The notes beneath the pieces are model-generated. The model saw only the letters and a list, made by a program, of their open reading frames with translations, made no database searches and was not told the origin of the DNA. Position numbers and translations under genes: made by a program. A stretch of 64,000 nt of DNA from Chloroflexota bacterium (lineage in GTDB: Bacteria; Chloroflexota; UBA6077; JACCZL01): assembly GCA_020850535.1 (NCBI GenBank), contig JADZEM010000019.1, positions 17,572 through 81,571 of the forward strand. Direction: 5' to 3'. Numbering within the stretch: the first letter of the stretch is position 1; each line of letters begins with the position of its first letter. Positions 38,201 through 45,705 of this stretch are shown in pieces.

Positions 38201-41200
38201 CGATGCCGCCCAGTCCGCCCGTGATCCAGTAGACGCCGCCCTCGCGCAGGCGGATGCCGTCGGCAGCGGGCGCGGGATCGAGCGCCGCCAGCTCCGGCGC
38301 GAGGCGCGTCCCATCGCGGTAGGCGACCGAGCGGTCCTGGCCGCCACCCGCCACCTCGCCGAGCACGGCCGCCGCGACCTGGGCTGGCGGCTCGTCGGAC
38401 GAGAGGTCGATATGGACCGTCCGAAGCTGCGCGTACTCCTGGCTGATGGAGCGCATCAGGCCGAACAGCGCGGCATGCTCGGGGCGGACGACGCCAGCAG
38501 CGGCCGGCTGGCCGTCGGTCGAGCCGACGAACAGCGCCGGCGGCCCGCCGAGCCGTCGCCGGCTGATCGCCCGGATCAGCGCGAATACGCTGTACGGTCC
38601 GCGCGCAAGTCGGGACTCGACGGCGTCCGCCTCGCCCAGGATGTCCCGACGCGGCTCGCAGGCCCAGAGGTGGACGAAGGTCGGCTTGAGGCCGCGCTCC
38701 TGCAACGTGACGACCAGCCCGTCGTGGTCGCCCGGCGCGAACGGGTTGAGCTGGAAGCGGTCCGCGCCATCCTCCGCGAACTCGGGGCCGGGCGTCACCC
38801 GAACGACGCTGCCGCCGGCAGCCGCGAGTGCCTGCGCCACCGCTTCCGAGGCCGCATCCTCGACGAACACGACGTAGCAGCCTGCCGGAACCACGCCGCC
38901 AGCCGGCAGCGGGCTGGGTCGCCAGCGGATCTCGTGGAGGACGCCATCCGGCAGGGGCGGGAGGCTCGGCGACTGAGCCGCCGCGCCGTTCGTGCCGTTC
39001 CCCAGAGCCACGAAGTCGCCGGTCAGCGCCACGTTGCTGAAACGGCTCAGGACGCGGCCCTCGGCGTCGGTGAGCACCAGATCGACCTGCCCGGTCTGCG
39101 CCGAGCCGTTGCGGTGCTCGATTCGCACGGCGTGCGGGCGCGTCGCGGCTGGTGGCTCGACGGTTGCCGTCTCGCCTGGCAGCGAGGAGCCAGCGTGCGC
39201 CTTCCCGAGCGCAGCCTGCTGAAGCAGCTCCGGGTTCGTCGCTGGCGGGAGAATGCGCTGCCGCTCGAACGGGTAGGTCGGCAGGGGAACGCGGCCGGCC
39301 GGAGTGCCATCGTGCCACGCCTGCCAGTCCAGCTCCAGCCCGGCCTGGAACGCCCCGGCCGCGATCTGGGCCAGGTGACGTAGCGTGGCCTGCCCCGGCT
39401 CGACGGGGATGACGACATAGTCATCTTCCGTGAGGCTGCCGGCTGGCTGGATCGGGACCGTCCCCGCGCCATCCGCGACGACGCTGCGCGCGCCGGCCTG
39501 GGCCTGCCGCAGGCCGGCCTCGAACGTGCAGGCCCCGGCCACAATCGCCGCCGCGATGCCATCCGTGCCAGCGCCGGTCACCGCCTGCGGCTCCAGTCCC
39601 CAGCGCATCCAGAGCCGCGCCAGCGCCACCTGGAACGTCAGCAGCGTCGCGCCCGGCGTCAGCGCCCCCACAAGCGTCTGCGCCTCGTCAAACAGGGCGC
39701 TCGCCTGCGGGTACTCGCTGGCCAGCAGCAGGGCCGCCGTCCGCACGGTCTGCGGATCGGCCGCGCCGCCGCCAAAGGCGAAAGCCGGCTGCCGCACCTT
39801 GCGCCGACGGCGGCCATCGGAAGCCGCTCCCAGGGATGCGATCAGGTCGGGCGCGCGCCGGAGATCGCGGCGCAGGCCGGCAATCGAGTCGGCAACCAAC
39901 CCGAGGCGGCGGTCGAAGTGCTCGCGCCCGACGTTCAGCGTGAACGCCACGTCGGCCAGCGCGAGGGCGGGGTTGCCCTCCAGATGCTCATCGAGGCGGC
40001 GGGCCATCGCGGCCAGCGCCGTGTCAGACGTGGCAGCCAGCGTGACGACCTCAACATCGCGGGGCTGCCCGCGCACCGGCGAGGCGACCGCCGCCGGCGG
40101 CTCCTCGACGACCATATGGGCATTGACACCGCCAAACGAGAACGCGCTGACGGTCGCGCGGCGCGGCCCGTCCGAGTGCCAGGGCTGGAGACGGTCCACC
40201 AGGTAGAACGGCGTCTCCGCGAAATGGATGTGCGGGTTGACCTCGTTGAAGTGGAGCGTCGGCGGGAGCTGCCGATGCCGCATCGACAGCAAGACCTTGC
40301 AGAGTCCGGCGACGCCCGCCACCGGCTCCAGGTGCCCGATGCTGGTCTTCACCGAGCCGATGCCGCAGAACTGCTTGCGGTCCGTGAACTGCCCGAACGC
40401 CTGCGTCAGCGCCGACACCTCGATCGGGTCGCCGAGCGGGGTACCGGTGCCGTGCGCTTCGACGTAGGAGATGGTGCTCGGGTCGATCTCGAAGCGTTCG
40501 TAGACTTCCTGGCACAGCTCGCGCTGCGCGCGGGGGCTGGGCGCGGTGATGCCGTTGGTGCGGCCGTCCTGGTTGACGGCGATGCCGCGAATCACGCCGT
40601 GGACCGTGTCACGGTCACGCAGGGCGGCGTGCAGCGGCTTCAGGAGGACGGCTGCGACGCCCTCCCCCGGCACGTAGCCGTTGGCGCCGGCGTCGAACGT
40701 CTTGCAGTGGCCGTCGGCGGCCAGCATGCCGGCCTTCGAGAAGTAGACCCACTTGCCGTGGTGGAGCGTCAGCGCCACGGCGCCGGCCAGCGCGTAGTCG
40801 GTCTCGCCGCGCGCCAGGCTCTCGCAGGCGAGCTGAATCGCCACCAGCGACGACGAACAGGCCGTGTCCAGCGCCAGGCTCGGGCCGCGCAGGTTCAGGT
40901 AGTACGAGATGCGATTCGGGATGATCGACGGACTGTTGCCGGTCCCGACGTAGGAGGCCATCTCGCACTGACGGGTGATCATCGAGTGCAGGAACTCGCC
41001 GGAGCTGACGCCGACATAGACGCCGGTGCGGCTGCCACGCAGGCTCGCGCCGCCGTACCCGGCCCCCTCGATGGTCTCCCAGGCGATCTCCATGAACAGC
41101 CGCTGCTGCGGGTCGATGAACGCGGCCTCGCGCGGCGACAGGTGGAAGAACAGCGGCGAGAAGCTGTAGACGTCGTCCAGGAAGCCGCCCTTGCGGAGGT

Positions 41201-41852
41201 ACGACTTGCCCGGCGCGCGCGGGTCGGGGTCGTAGATAGCATCGATGTCCCAGCGATCCTTCGGCACGTCCGTGATTGCATCGACGCCGTCGCGCATGTT
41301 GGCCCAGTAGCGGTCGAGGTCGGATGCGCCCGGGAACCGCCCGGCCATGCCGATGATGGCGATGTCGATGGTCTTGCTCGGGCGCTGGCCCGGCGCGCCG
41401 GCCTGCACCGGCTGGGCCGCTGGCGCGTGGCCGTCGTGGCCGTTCGAAGCGGTGGCAGGCAGCGTCGGCTCGTTCGGAAGCTCCGGCAGGCTGGGCAGGC
41501 TCGCCGGAGACGCGGCCCGCTCCCGCTGGGCAGCCTGAACGAGGTGGCCGATCTGCTCGGGATACGCCCCCAGCAGATGGTCCGACAGCGCCGTGAGCGT
41601 CGGATGGTCGAAGAAGACCTCGGGCGCGAACTGTTCGTGCAGCGCCGTCGCCAAGACTTCGAGCAACGCCATCGCCTGAACCGAGTCCACGCCGAGATCG
41701 AGAAAGTTCTCGTGCGGATCGAGGTCGTCCGGCGCGACGCCGAGCAGCCGGGCCAGGTGCTCGCGCATCCAGGCAACCACATCTGATTGGGACACGCGGG
41801 CGCTCATGGGCCGGGCGCGGTGGACGCTGGCGTCACCGTTCTGCGATGGCAT
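35247..41852 (-). CDS. type I PKS: ACP-KS-(inactive AT)-KR-ACP-AT
   Basis: A 2201-aa synthase (positions below count from the GTG at 41855, one higher than from the chosen ATG). ACP1 ~22-97 (Ser58 in DLGVDSVQ). KS ~163-587 (Cys333 in DTACSSS, His468 in EAHGTGT, His508 in IGHLE). A shortened AT-like region ~688-845 has GAGTDG where the active GHSxG should be. KR ~975-1405 (ITGGLGGIG, Ser1359, Tyr1372, Asn1376). ACP2 ~1548-1625 (Ser1585). Intact AT ~1780-2100 (Ser1876 in GHSVGEY, HAFH at 1975-1978, a malonyl-type motif). A ~40-residue C-terminal helical tail could be a docking element. GGGGAGA lies 6 nt before ATG 41852. No thioesterase is present. Confidence 0.92.
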   Translation of the reverse strand: MPSQNGDASVHRARPMSARVSQSDVVAWMREHLARLLGVAPDDLDPHENFLDLGVDSVQAMALLEVLATALHEQFAPEVFFDHPTLTALSDHLLGAYPEQIGHLVQAAQRERAASPASLPSLPELPNEPTLPATASNGHDGHAPAAQPVQAGAPGQRPSKTIDIAIIGMAGRFPGASDLDRYWANMRDGVDAITDVPKDRWDIDAIYDPDPRAPGKSYLRKGGFLDDVYSFSPLFFHLSPREAAFIDPQQRLFMEIAWETIEGAGYGGASLRGSRTGVYVGVSSGEFLHSMITRQCEMASYVGTGNSPSIIPNRISYYLNLRGPSLALDTACSSSLVAIQLACESLARGETDYALAGAVALTLHHGKWVYFSKAGMLAADGHCKTFDAGANGYVPGEGVAAVLLKPLHAALRDRDTVHGVIRGIAVNQDGRTNGITAPSPRAQRELCQEVYERFEIDPSTISYVEAHGTGTPLGDPIEVSALTQAFGQFTDRKQFCGIGSVKTSIGHLEPVAGVAGLCKVLLSMRHRQLPPTLHFNEVNPHIHFAETPFYLVDRLQPWHSDGPRRATVSAFSFGGVNAHMVVEEPPAAVASPVRGQPRDVEVVTLAATSDTALAAMARRLDEHLEGNPALALADVAFTLNVGREHFDRRLGLVADSIAGLRRDLRRAPDLIASLGAASDGRRRRKVRQPAFAFGGGAADPQTVRTAALLLASEYPQASALFDEAQTLVGALTPGATLLTFQVALARLWMRWGLEPQAVTGAGTDGIAAAIVAGACTFEAGLRQAQAGARSVVADGAGTVPIQPAGSLTEDDYVVIPVEPGQATLRHLAQIAAGAFQAGLELDWQAWHDGTPAGRVPLPTYPFERQRILPPATNPELLQQAALGKAHAGSSLPGETATVEPPAATRPHAVRIEHRNGSAQTGQVDLVLTDAEGRVLSRFSNVALTGDFVALGNGTNGAAAQSPSLPPLPDGVLHEIRWRPSPLPAGGVVPAGCYVVFVEDAASEAVAQALAAAGGSVVRVTPGPEFAEDGADRFQLNPFAPGDHDGLVVTLQERGLKPTFVHLWACEPRRDILGEADAVESRLARGPYSVFALIRAISRRRLGGPPALFVGSTDGQPAAAGVVRPEHAALFGLMRSISQEYAQLRTVHIDLSSDEPPAQVAAAVLGEVAGGGQDRSVAYRDGTRLAPELAALDPAPAADGIRLREGGVYWITGGLGGIGRLLARSLAERYRARLVLSGRTVPPRRDRWDAYLSGASIDDPMARAIRDIQGIEAAGGEILILDVDVSETWQTRRALRQILERFGALHGVFHAAGVVRDSLIRSKDLATFREVLRPKIQGTLCLERALEGQPLDFLALFSSVAAIAGNIAQSDYSTANAFLDGLAWSRRTQGRPYVTLNWSLWESGGMGTSDFIQDAARTRGIVPIPSTVGVHALERALALGLPQVVIGQFEQKAMQRGLPATGVPRESTGRPTTVSSSQTGTPERQMAAPPTSHAAPAPAPEVTGPPPPASTSVPDVPPATFVPVAPVGAPPAPVAAAVPEEAGAADADLREFAEDWLLGLLGPRLGVATSDIDPETPFLDLGIDSIIAGEVALDAGSQLPVALSPTMLLDYPTITDLAAFLCDRHPGDVQVLRHALGKGPAPGAAPTVLAAATPAAPALDAPAAIGTSMATPPAAPSASANGHAAAPPIFEAPAPQAVPAEVPVLLTLSAESEAALGQRLADLRAAVQTPDGRSLDQMGRALGRSDQPHRAAIVARSREDLAQKLAAPVQTVGVVSGMNRPKIAFTFTGQGAQYQRMAERLYQTEPIFRQTLDRCDAILGPHLDRPLLELLFPADGRPRPLEQTVYTQPLTFALDYALAQLWRAWGIEPDAVIGHSVGEYAAACVAGVFSLEDGLPLIAQRARLMQELPAGGGMLAVRADEATARRHVRIGSRVSVAALNSPSSVVLSGDAAQLDAIAAALREDGVQSVRLGVSHAFHSALMEPVLAPFERCFAGVRLQAPRIPLISNVTGRPATGDIVDPEYWLRQLRQPVRFSEGIRSLAAAGITVFLEVGPAATLTGLTRETVEAIGTMGDRPLMLSSLVRGRDDREAILAALAEVWVRGASVSWAAVDAVLGDPSAVDGAPYTTRPAAPRTNGRAHEAAPAASSPPSDVPLPNILFESRIDHARVSDALRGLREGTMSVSEVLARVRSSTGGGAEGDR

Positions 41853-41948
41853 CACTGATCTCCCCGAGCGGTCAGCAGGCGAGGCAACACGAGTACGATA
41901 TCGGCGTGGCGACCGATCTCGCGTGCGTATCAGCCCGTAGTCGCGGCG

Positions 41949-42329
41949 CTAGCGAGCAGCGGGATTCGCGGATGATGACAGGGTGGCGACAACGGCGTTG
42001 TCGCCGGGGTCAGCCTCGATGGCCGCGCGATCGACAGGGTAGACCCCACGTTCGCACCGCGCGAAAACCTCGTCGAGCCGCCTGCGAATCTCGTCTGGTG
42101 GCGCCATCTTGGTCGCGAGCATCAGCAGCACATTGCGGTAGATGAACCGCATCTGTTCGAGCGTGGGTACGCCCTGCTGATCCTGTTTGATGACGGCACG
42201 AAGCTCTTCGCATGCCCGCCAGGCTGGCAGGACCACGTCGTCGTATGCCGCCGAGGATGGGTTCGCGTTCCGGGTCGTGATGACCGTGCGGGTTAGCTCG
42301 TTGAGCAGCTCCGGGACGTACTCCGTCAT
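41949..42329 (-). CDS. hypothetical protein upstream of the PKS
   Basis: A 126-aa, largely helical protein (ELLNELTRTVITTRNANP, MRFIYRNVLLMLATKMAP, EIRRRLDEVFARCERGVY). No family recognised; no signal peptide or membrane segment. It lies 96 bp upstream of the PKS gene on the same strand, so it may head that operon, and it diverges from the methyltransferase gene. A regulator or adaptor role is possible, but nothing in the sequence shows it. Confidence 0.65.
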   Translation of the reverse strand: MTEYVPELLNELTRTVITTRNANPSSAAYDDVVLPAWRACEELRAVIKQDQQGVPTLEQMRFIYRNVLLMLATKMAPPDEIRRRLDEVFARCERGVYPVDRAAIEADPGDNAVVATLSSSANPAAR

Positions 42330-42589
42330 GGCTCGTTGCGCCCCCTGCGCGACGCCGTCAATCCGGCGGAGAAATCCTCAAGATACTCCGTAGGCCTCTG
42401 CGTTGCGTCTCGCGAGCTTCGCTCAGGGATCCTGCCGCAATGGTGGCGACGTCTCGGAGCCGCAGGGCCATTGTAGCAGCGGTCCACACGAATCTCATCC
42501 GTTGTCGGCGTGTTCAGTTGACAACAGGCCGGCGCTATCATGGCCTTCCGCGTCAGGCTGCAACACGGCCTGAGGAAGGACGGTCGCCA

Positions 42590-43672
42590 GTGATTCAACG
42601 GAGCGCGTCCACACTACGCGCGTTCATCAGCACGGCGGCCGGCCGTGTCGGGCGGGCGTTGCTTGCCGAGAGCAGGTCCGCCCGCCTGCCGACGATCTGG
42701 CTGACGGGGGCCTGGGTCTCGCAGGCGATGGCTGTCGCCGCCCGGCTCGACCTGGCGGACCGGCTGGCCGGCAATCCGAGATCGACGGCGGCCCTGGCAG
42801 GGGAGATCGGCGCTGACCCGGAGGCGCTGCGTCGGCTGCTGCGGATGCTGGTCGGCCTCGGGCTGTTCTCGGAGGACCGGCAGGGGCGCTTCCGCACGAC
42901 ACGTCTCGGCGCGTGCCTGCGGCGGGACCATCCGCAGTCGGTCCACGGCATCGCCCTGATGATCGGCTCCGAGTGGCACCGGCGCGCCTGGGGAAACCTC
43001 GAACACGCTGTCCGAACCGGCGAGTCGGGGTTCCGCCACGCATTCGGCCGCGAGCTGTACGACTACCTGCGAGACCACCCGTCGGACGCTCAGGTCTTCG
43101 GCCAGCACATCGAGGCCTACGCCCGGCAGGCGGCGGTCGCCGCCGCCAGCTACGACTTCTCCGACGCGTCGACCGTGGTCGATGTGGGCGGCGGGTACGG
43201 GACGGTCCTGACGGCGGTGCTGCGGGCCAATCCGGGGCTGCGCGGCGTCCTGCTCGATCTCCCCGACGTGGTTGAGTCGGCCCGTTCGCACGTCACTGCC
43301 TCGGATGTGGCAGCGCGGTGCGAGCTGGTGGGCGGCAGCTTCTTCGCGTCGGCGCCGGCCGGCGCCGACGTCTACCTGCTGTCGTCGGTGATCCACAACT
43401 GGGACGACGCCCGCGCCATCGAGATCCTCACGGTGTGCCGGGCGGCGATGTCGGCGAGCAGCCGGCTGGTGCTGGTCGAGTTGACGATGCCGACCGGCAA
43501 CGATCCTGGCGACGCCAGAATGTTGGATGTGCAGATGATGGTCCTGTTCGAGGGCGGCCACGAGCGCACGTCCGACGAGTACCGCGCGCTGCTGGAGGCG
43601 GCCGGCTTGCGCCTGACGCGAGTGCTGCCGACGCCGAACGAGATGTCGCTGATCGAGGCCGTCCGCGCCTGA
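42590..43672 (+). CDS. SAM-dependent O-methyltransferase (family 2)
   Basis: A 360-aa protein of the plant-COMT-like O-methyltransferase group common in polyketide clusters. The N-terminal helical dimerisation domain (~35-110) has a winged-helix character. The SAM site is DVGGGYG (198-204) and the catalytic-base His269 lies in SSVIHNWDDARAIEIL. It should methylate a hydroxyl, typically phenolic. GAGGAAGGA precedes GTG 42590 by about 9 nt. It lies between the two halves of the cluster and converges with the flavin oxidase, 19 bp apart. Confidence 0.86.
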   Translation: MIQRSASTLRAFISTAAGRVGRALLAESRSARLPTIWLTGAWVSQAMAVAARLDLADRLAGNPRSTAALAGEIGADPEALRRLLRMLVGLGLFSEDRQGRFRTTRLGACLRRDHPQSVHGIALMIGSEWHRRAWGNLEHAVRTGESGFRHAFGRELYDYLRDHPSDAQVFGQHIEAYARQAAVAAASYDFSDASTVVDVGGGYGTVLTAVLRANPGLRGVLLDLPDVVESARSHVTASDVAARCELVGGSFFASAPAGADVYLLSSVIHNWDDARAIEILTVCRAAMSASSRLVLVELTMPTGNDPGDARMLDVQMMVLFEGGHERTSDEYRALLEAAGLRLTRVLPTPNEMSLIEAVRA

Positions 43673-43691
43673 AAGCGTTCGCGACACCCGG

Positions 43692-45392
43692 CTATCGGCC
43701 AGCCGCTGGCCGACCCACGCCGTAGCGGCCGGGCGCGAGGATGCCGCCAGGATCCAGCGCCCCGCGCAGTTGCTCGACCACCGCCCGGTAGGCTGGCACA
43801 TCGTCCAGCGCGTGCGGCTGCCGCGGCGCGCTGACGCGGTAGCGGGGATAGCCTGCGTCGGCGGTCACGTCGCAGAGGCGGCGATAGAGCGCGGCGGCGC
43901 GGGCAGCCTCGGCAGGGTCGTCCTTGTAGTAGAGAATCCCCATCACCAGGGAGATCGTCCGGGCATTCTGGCCCATGATGGCCGCCGAGAAGTCGAAGCC
44001 GTGCTCCTCGAACAGCGGCCGGCAGAGATCGAGCACGGCGGTCAGGTGCTGGCCGGTGGACGGCAGACTCGGCGCGAACCAGATCAGCCCGCCGCCGTCA
44101 CGGGCCGGGTCGAGCAGCTCGTCGGGCGGCAGCGGGCCGCTCGACTTGTAATACGCGAAGCGGAGAAAGTGCGAGGTCGGACGGCCACGCGAGCGCTCGT
44201 ACGCGTGCGGCATCGCCTCCATCACGTCGAGCGACTTGCCGAACAGTCGCCGCGCCAGGCCCCGGGCCGGCCGCCCGAGCAGCGGCCGCGCTGCCAGCGC
44301 CTGGATGCCGCCCAACAGCCGCTCGACCGCCCGCAGGCGGCGGGCGTCGATGAACCTCACCCGGCCGTAGGGCCGGATCGTCGCTGCCAGCTCGCGCTGC
44401 TGCTCGCGGACCTGGGCCGTGGACCCGTACAGCCCGCCCGACGCCGACCAGCGAGCGATCCCGTGCTGCCGGCAGAGTGTGTGGCGCTCGCCCTGGCTGA
44501 GCGAGGTGCGGTCCGCCCCAAGCGGATGCGGGCAGCGGATCGCCAGCGCCAGCCGAGCCATGTCGTTGAGAACATGCACCTGCGTTCGTACCCGGTCTTC
44601 GAGCAGCAGGCGGCGCAGCCCGTCGACGGCCGGCGCGATGGCGTCCTCGCGGTCAAGCTCCAGCACGTAGAAGACGTGAGACTCCGGCGCCGGCATCAGC
44701 CAGACGCCGGCCCGCACCACGACGCCGAATCCTGACTGGCCGAACAGCCCGTCCAGGGTCGGTCCGAGGCCCCACCGGTAGGTGTGAAAGACCGTCGAGT
44801 CTCCACGCCCGCCGCTGCTGACGAGCTGACCGTCGGGGAGCACCACGTCGAGGCCGCACAGGTTCGCGAAGTGGTCGGCGTACGGCGTCGAGCCGATGCC
44901 GTGGTCGAGCGCGTTGCCGATCACGCTGCCGTGCGGTGTGCTGTCGGTCGGGTCGACCCAGAGCCGACCGCCGCGTCGTTCGAGGTGCTCCTGGAGCTGC
45001 CCGAACGTCACGCCCGGCTCGACGACGGCGTAGCACAGCTCGTCGTTGACCTCGACGATCCGATCCAGCCGTTCGAGCGTCAGGACGACGGTACCGGCCA
45101 GGCTCGGCGTGGCCGCGCCGTAGGCCCAGTTCTTGCCCCGGCTGACCGGCCAGAGCGGCAGCCCGGCCGCCCGCGCGATACGCACGACCGCCTGAACTTC
45201 CTCGGCGCTGGCCGGCGCAACGATGGCCAGCGGCGGCGTCACCTCAGGGAGCGTGTCCCAGGAGTACGGCTCGACCTGCGCCGGCTGCTGAAGGACGTGC
45301 TCCGCCCCGACGACAGCCCGCAGACGGTCGAGCGCATCGGCCACGTCCATCTGCGCGGCTGGCAGCCCGGCCTGTTCGCCCTCTGCGCCCAT
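43692..45392 (-). CDS. FAD oxidase of the vanillyl-alcohol oxidase/4-cresol dehydrogenase family
   Basis: A 566-aa flavoprotein with an N-terminal PCMH-type FAD domain (~54-240; LPLWPVSRGKNWAYG, DSTPHGSVIGNALDHGIG) and a C-terminal cap domain. These enzymes oxidise the para side-chain carbon of a phenol through a quinone methide. No haem-binding motif is visible, and no cytochrome partner gene is adjacent, so an oxidase-type reaction is possible. I chose ATG 45392, with a G-rich element 6-10 nt upstream; ATG 45428 is an alternative. It is divergent from iorA, suggesting joint control. Confidence 0.83.
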   Translation of the reverse strand: MGAEGEQAGLPAAQMDVADALDRLRAVVGAEHVLQQPAQVEPYSWDTLPEVTPPLAIVAPASAEEVQAVVRIARAAGLPLWPVSRGKNWAYGAATPSLAGTVVLTLERLDRIVEVNDELCYAVVEPGVTFGQLQEHLERRGGRLWVDPTDSTPHGSVIGNALDHGIGSTPYADHFANLCGLDVVLPDGQLVSSGGRGDSTVFHTYRWGLGPTLDGLFGQSGFGVVVRAGVWLMPAPESHVFYVLELDREDAIAPAVDGLRRLLLEDRVRTQVHVLNDMARLALAIRCPHPLGADRTSLSQGERHTLCRQHGIARWSASGGLYGSTAQVREQQRELAATIRPYGRVRFIDARRLRAVERLLGGIQALAARPLLGRPARGLARRLFGKSLDVMEAMPHAYERSRGRPTSHFLRFAYYKSSGPLPPDELLDPARDGGGLIWFAPSLPSTGQHLTAVLDLCRPLFEEHGFDFSAAIMGQNARTISLVMGILYYKDDPAEAARAAALYRRLCDVTADAGYPRYRVSAPRQPHALDDVPAYRAVVEQLRGALDPGGILAPGRYGVGRPAAGR

Positions 45393-45705
45393 CTGGCCCC
45401 CGCACGGCAGCTGGTTCCGCTCCCCCATCATAGCGAACCGTGCTGGGGACGCTGCTGGAATCGTCACGCACCCTGGCGGGGCGCGCGGGTACGCGCCGCG
45501 CCACGATCTTCGGTCCGCCACGGGATAGCCCGCAGCCGGGTCGCGTCCGCCCCTGATCCGGGCGGGAGTTCGCCAGCAGACAGCTGCAATGAGCGGCTGG
45601 ACACTGTACAGCGGGGATGCTCTCGTGTCATTCTGCGAGCAGGGGCCGCGCGCGGCCTTGCTCGTCATCAGCTTGCCACTCCGACCGTCGTTCCGGAGGC
45701 GTCCG
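45393..45705. other. divergent intergenic region between flavin oxidase and iorA
   Basis: About 310 bp without a credible gene. It should hold the promoters of both the minus-strand oxidase and the long plus-strand operon. An inverted repeat GGCGCG/CGCGCC lies at 45480-45497. No convincing -35/-10 pair was found. Confidence 0.4.

Noticed and set aside
32611..41852. Polyunsaturated fatty acid (omega-3) synthase
   Set aside because: PfaD is shared, but the tandem ACP array, PfaB/PfaC-type proteins and typical domain order are missing, and NRPS and IorAB genes are present.
42518..42541. TTGACA ... TATCAT as a promoter for the O-methyltransferase
   Set aside because: The spacer is only 12 bp, too short for a sigma70-type promoter.
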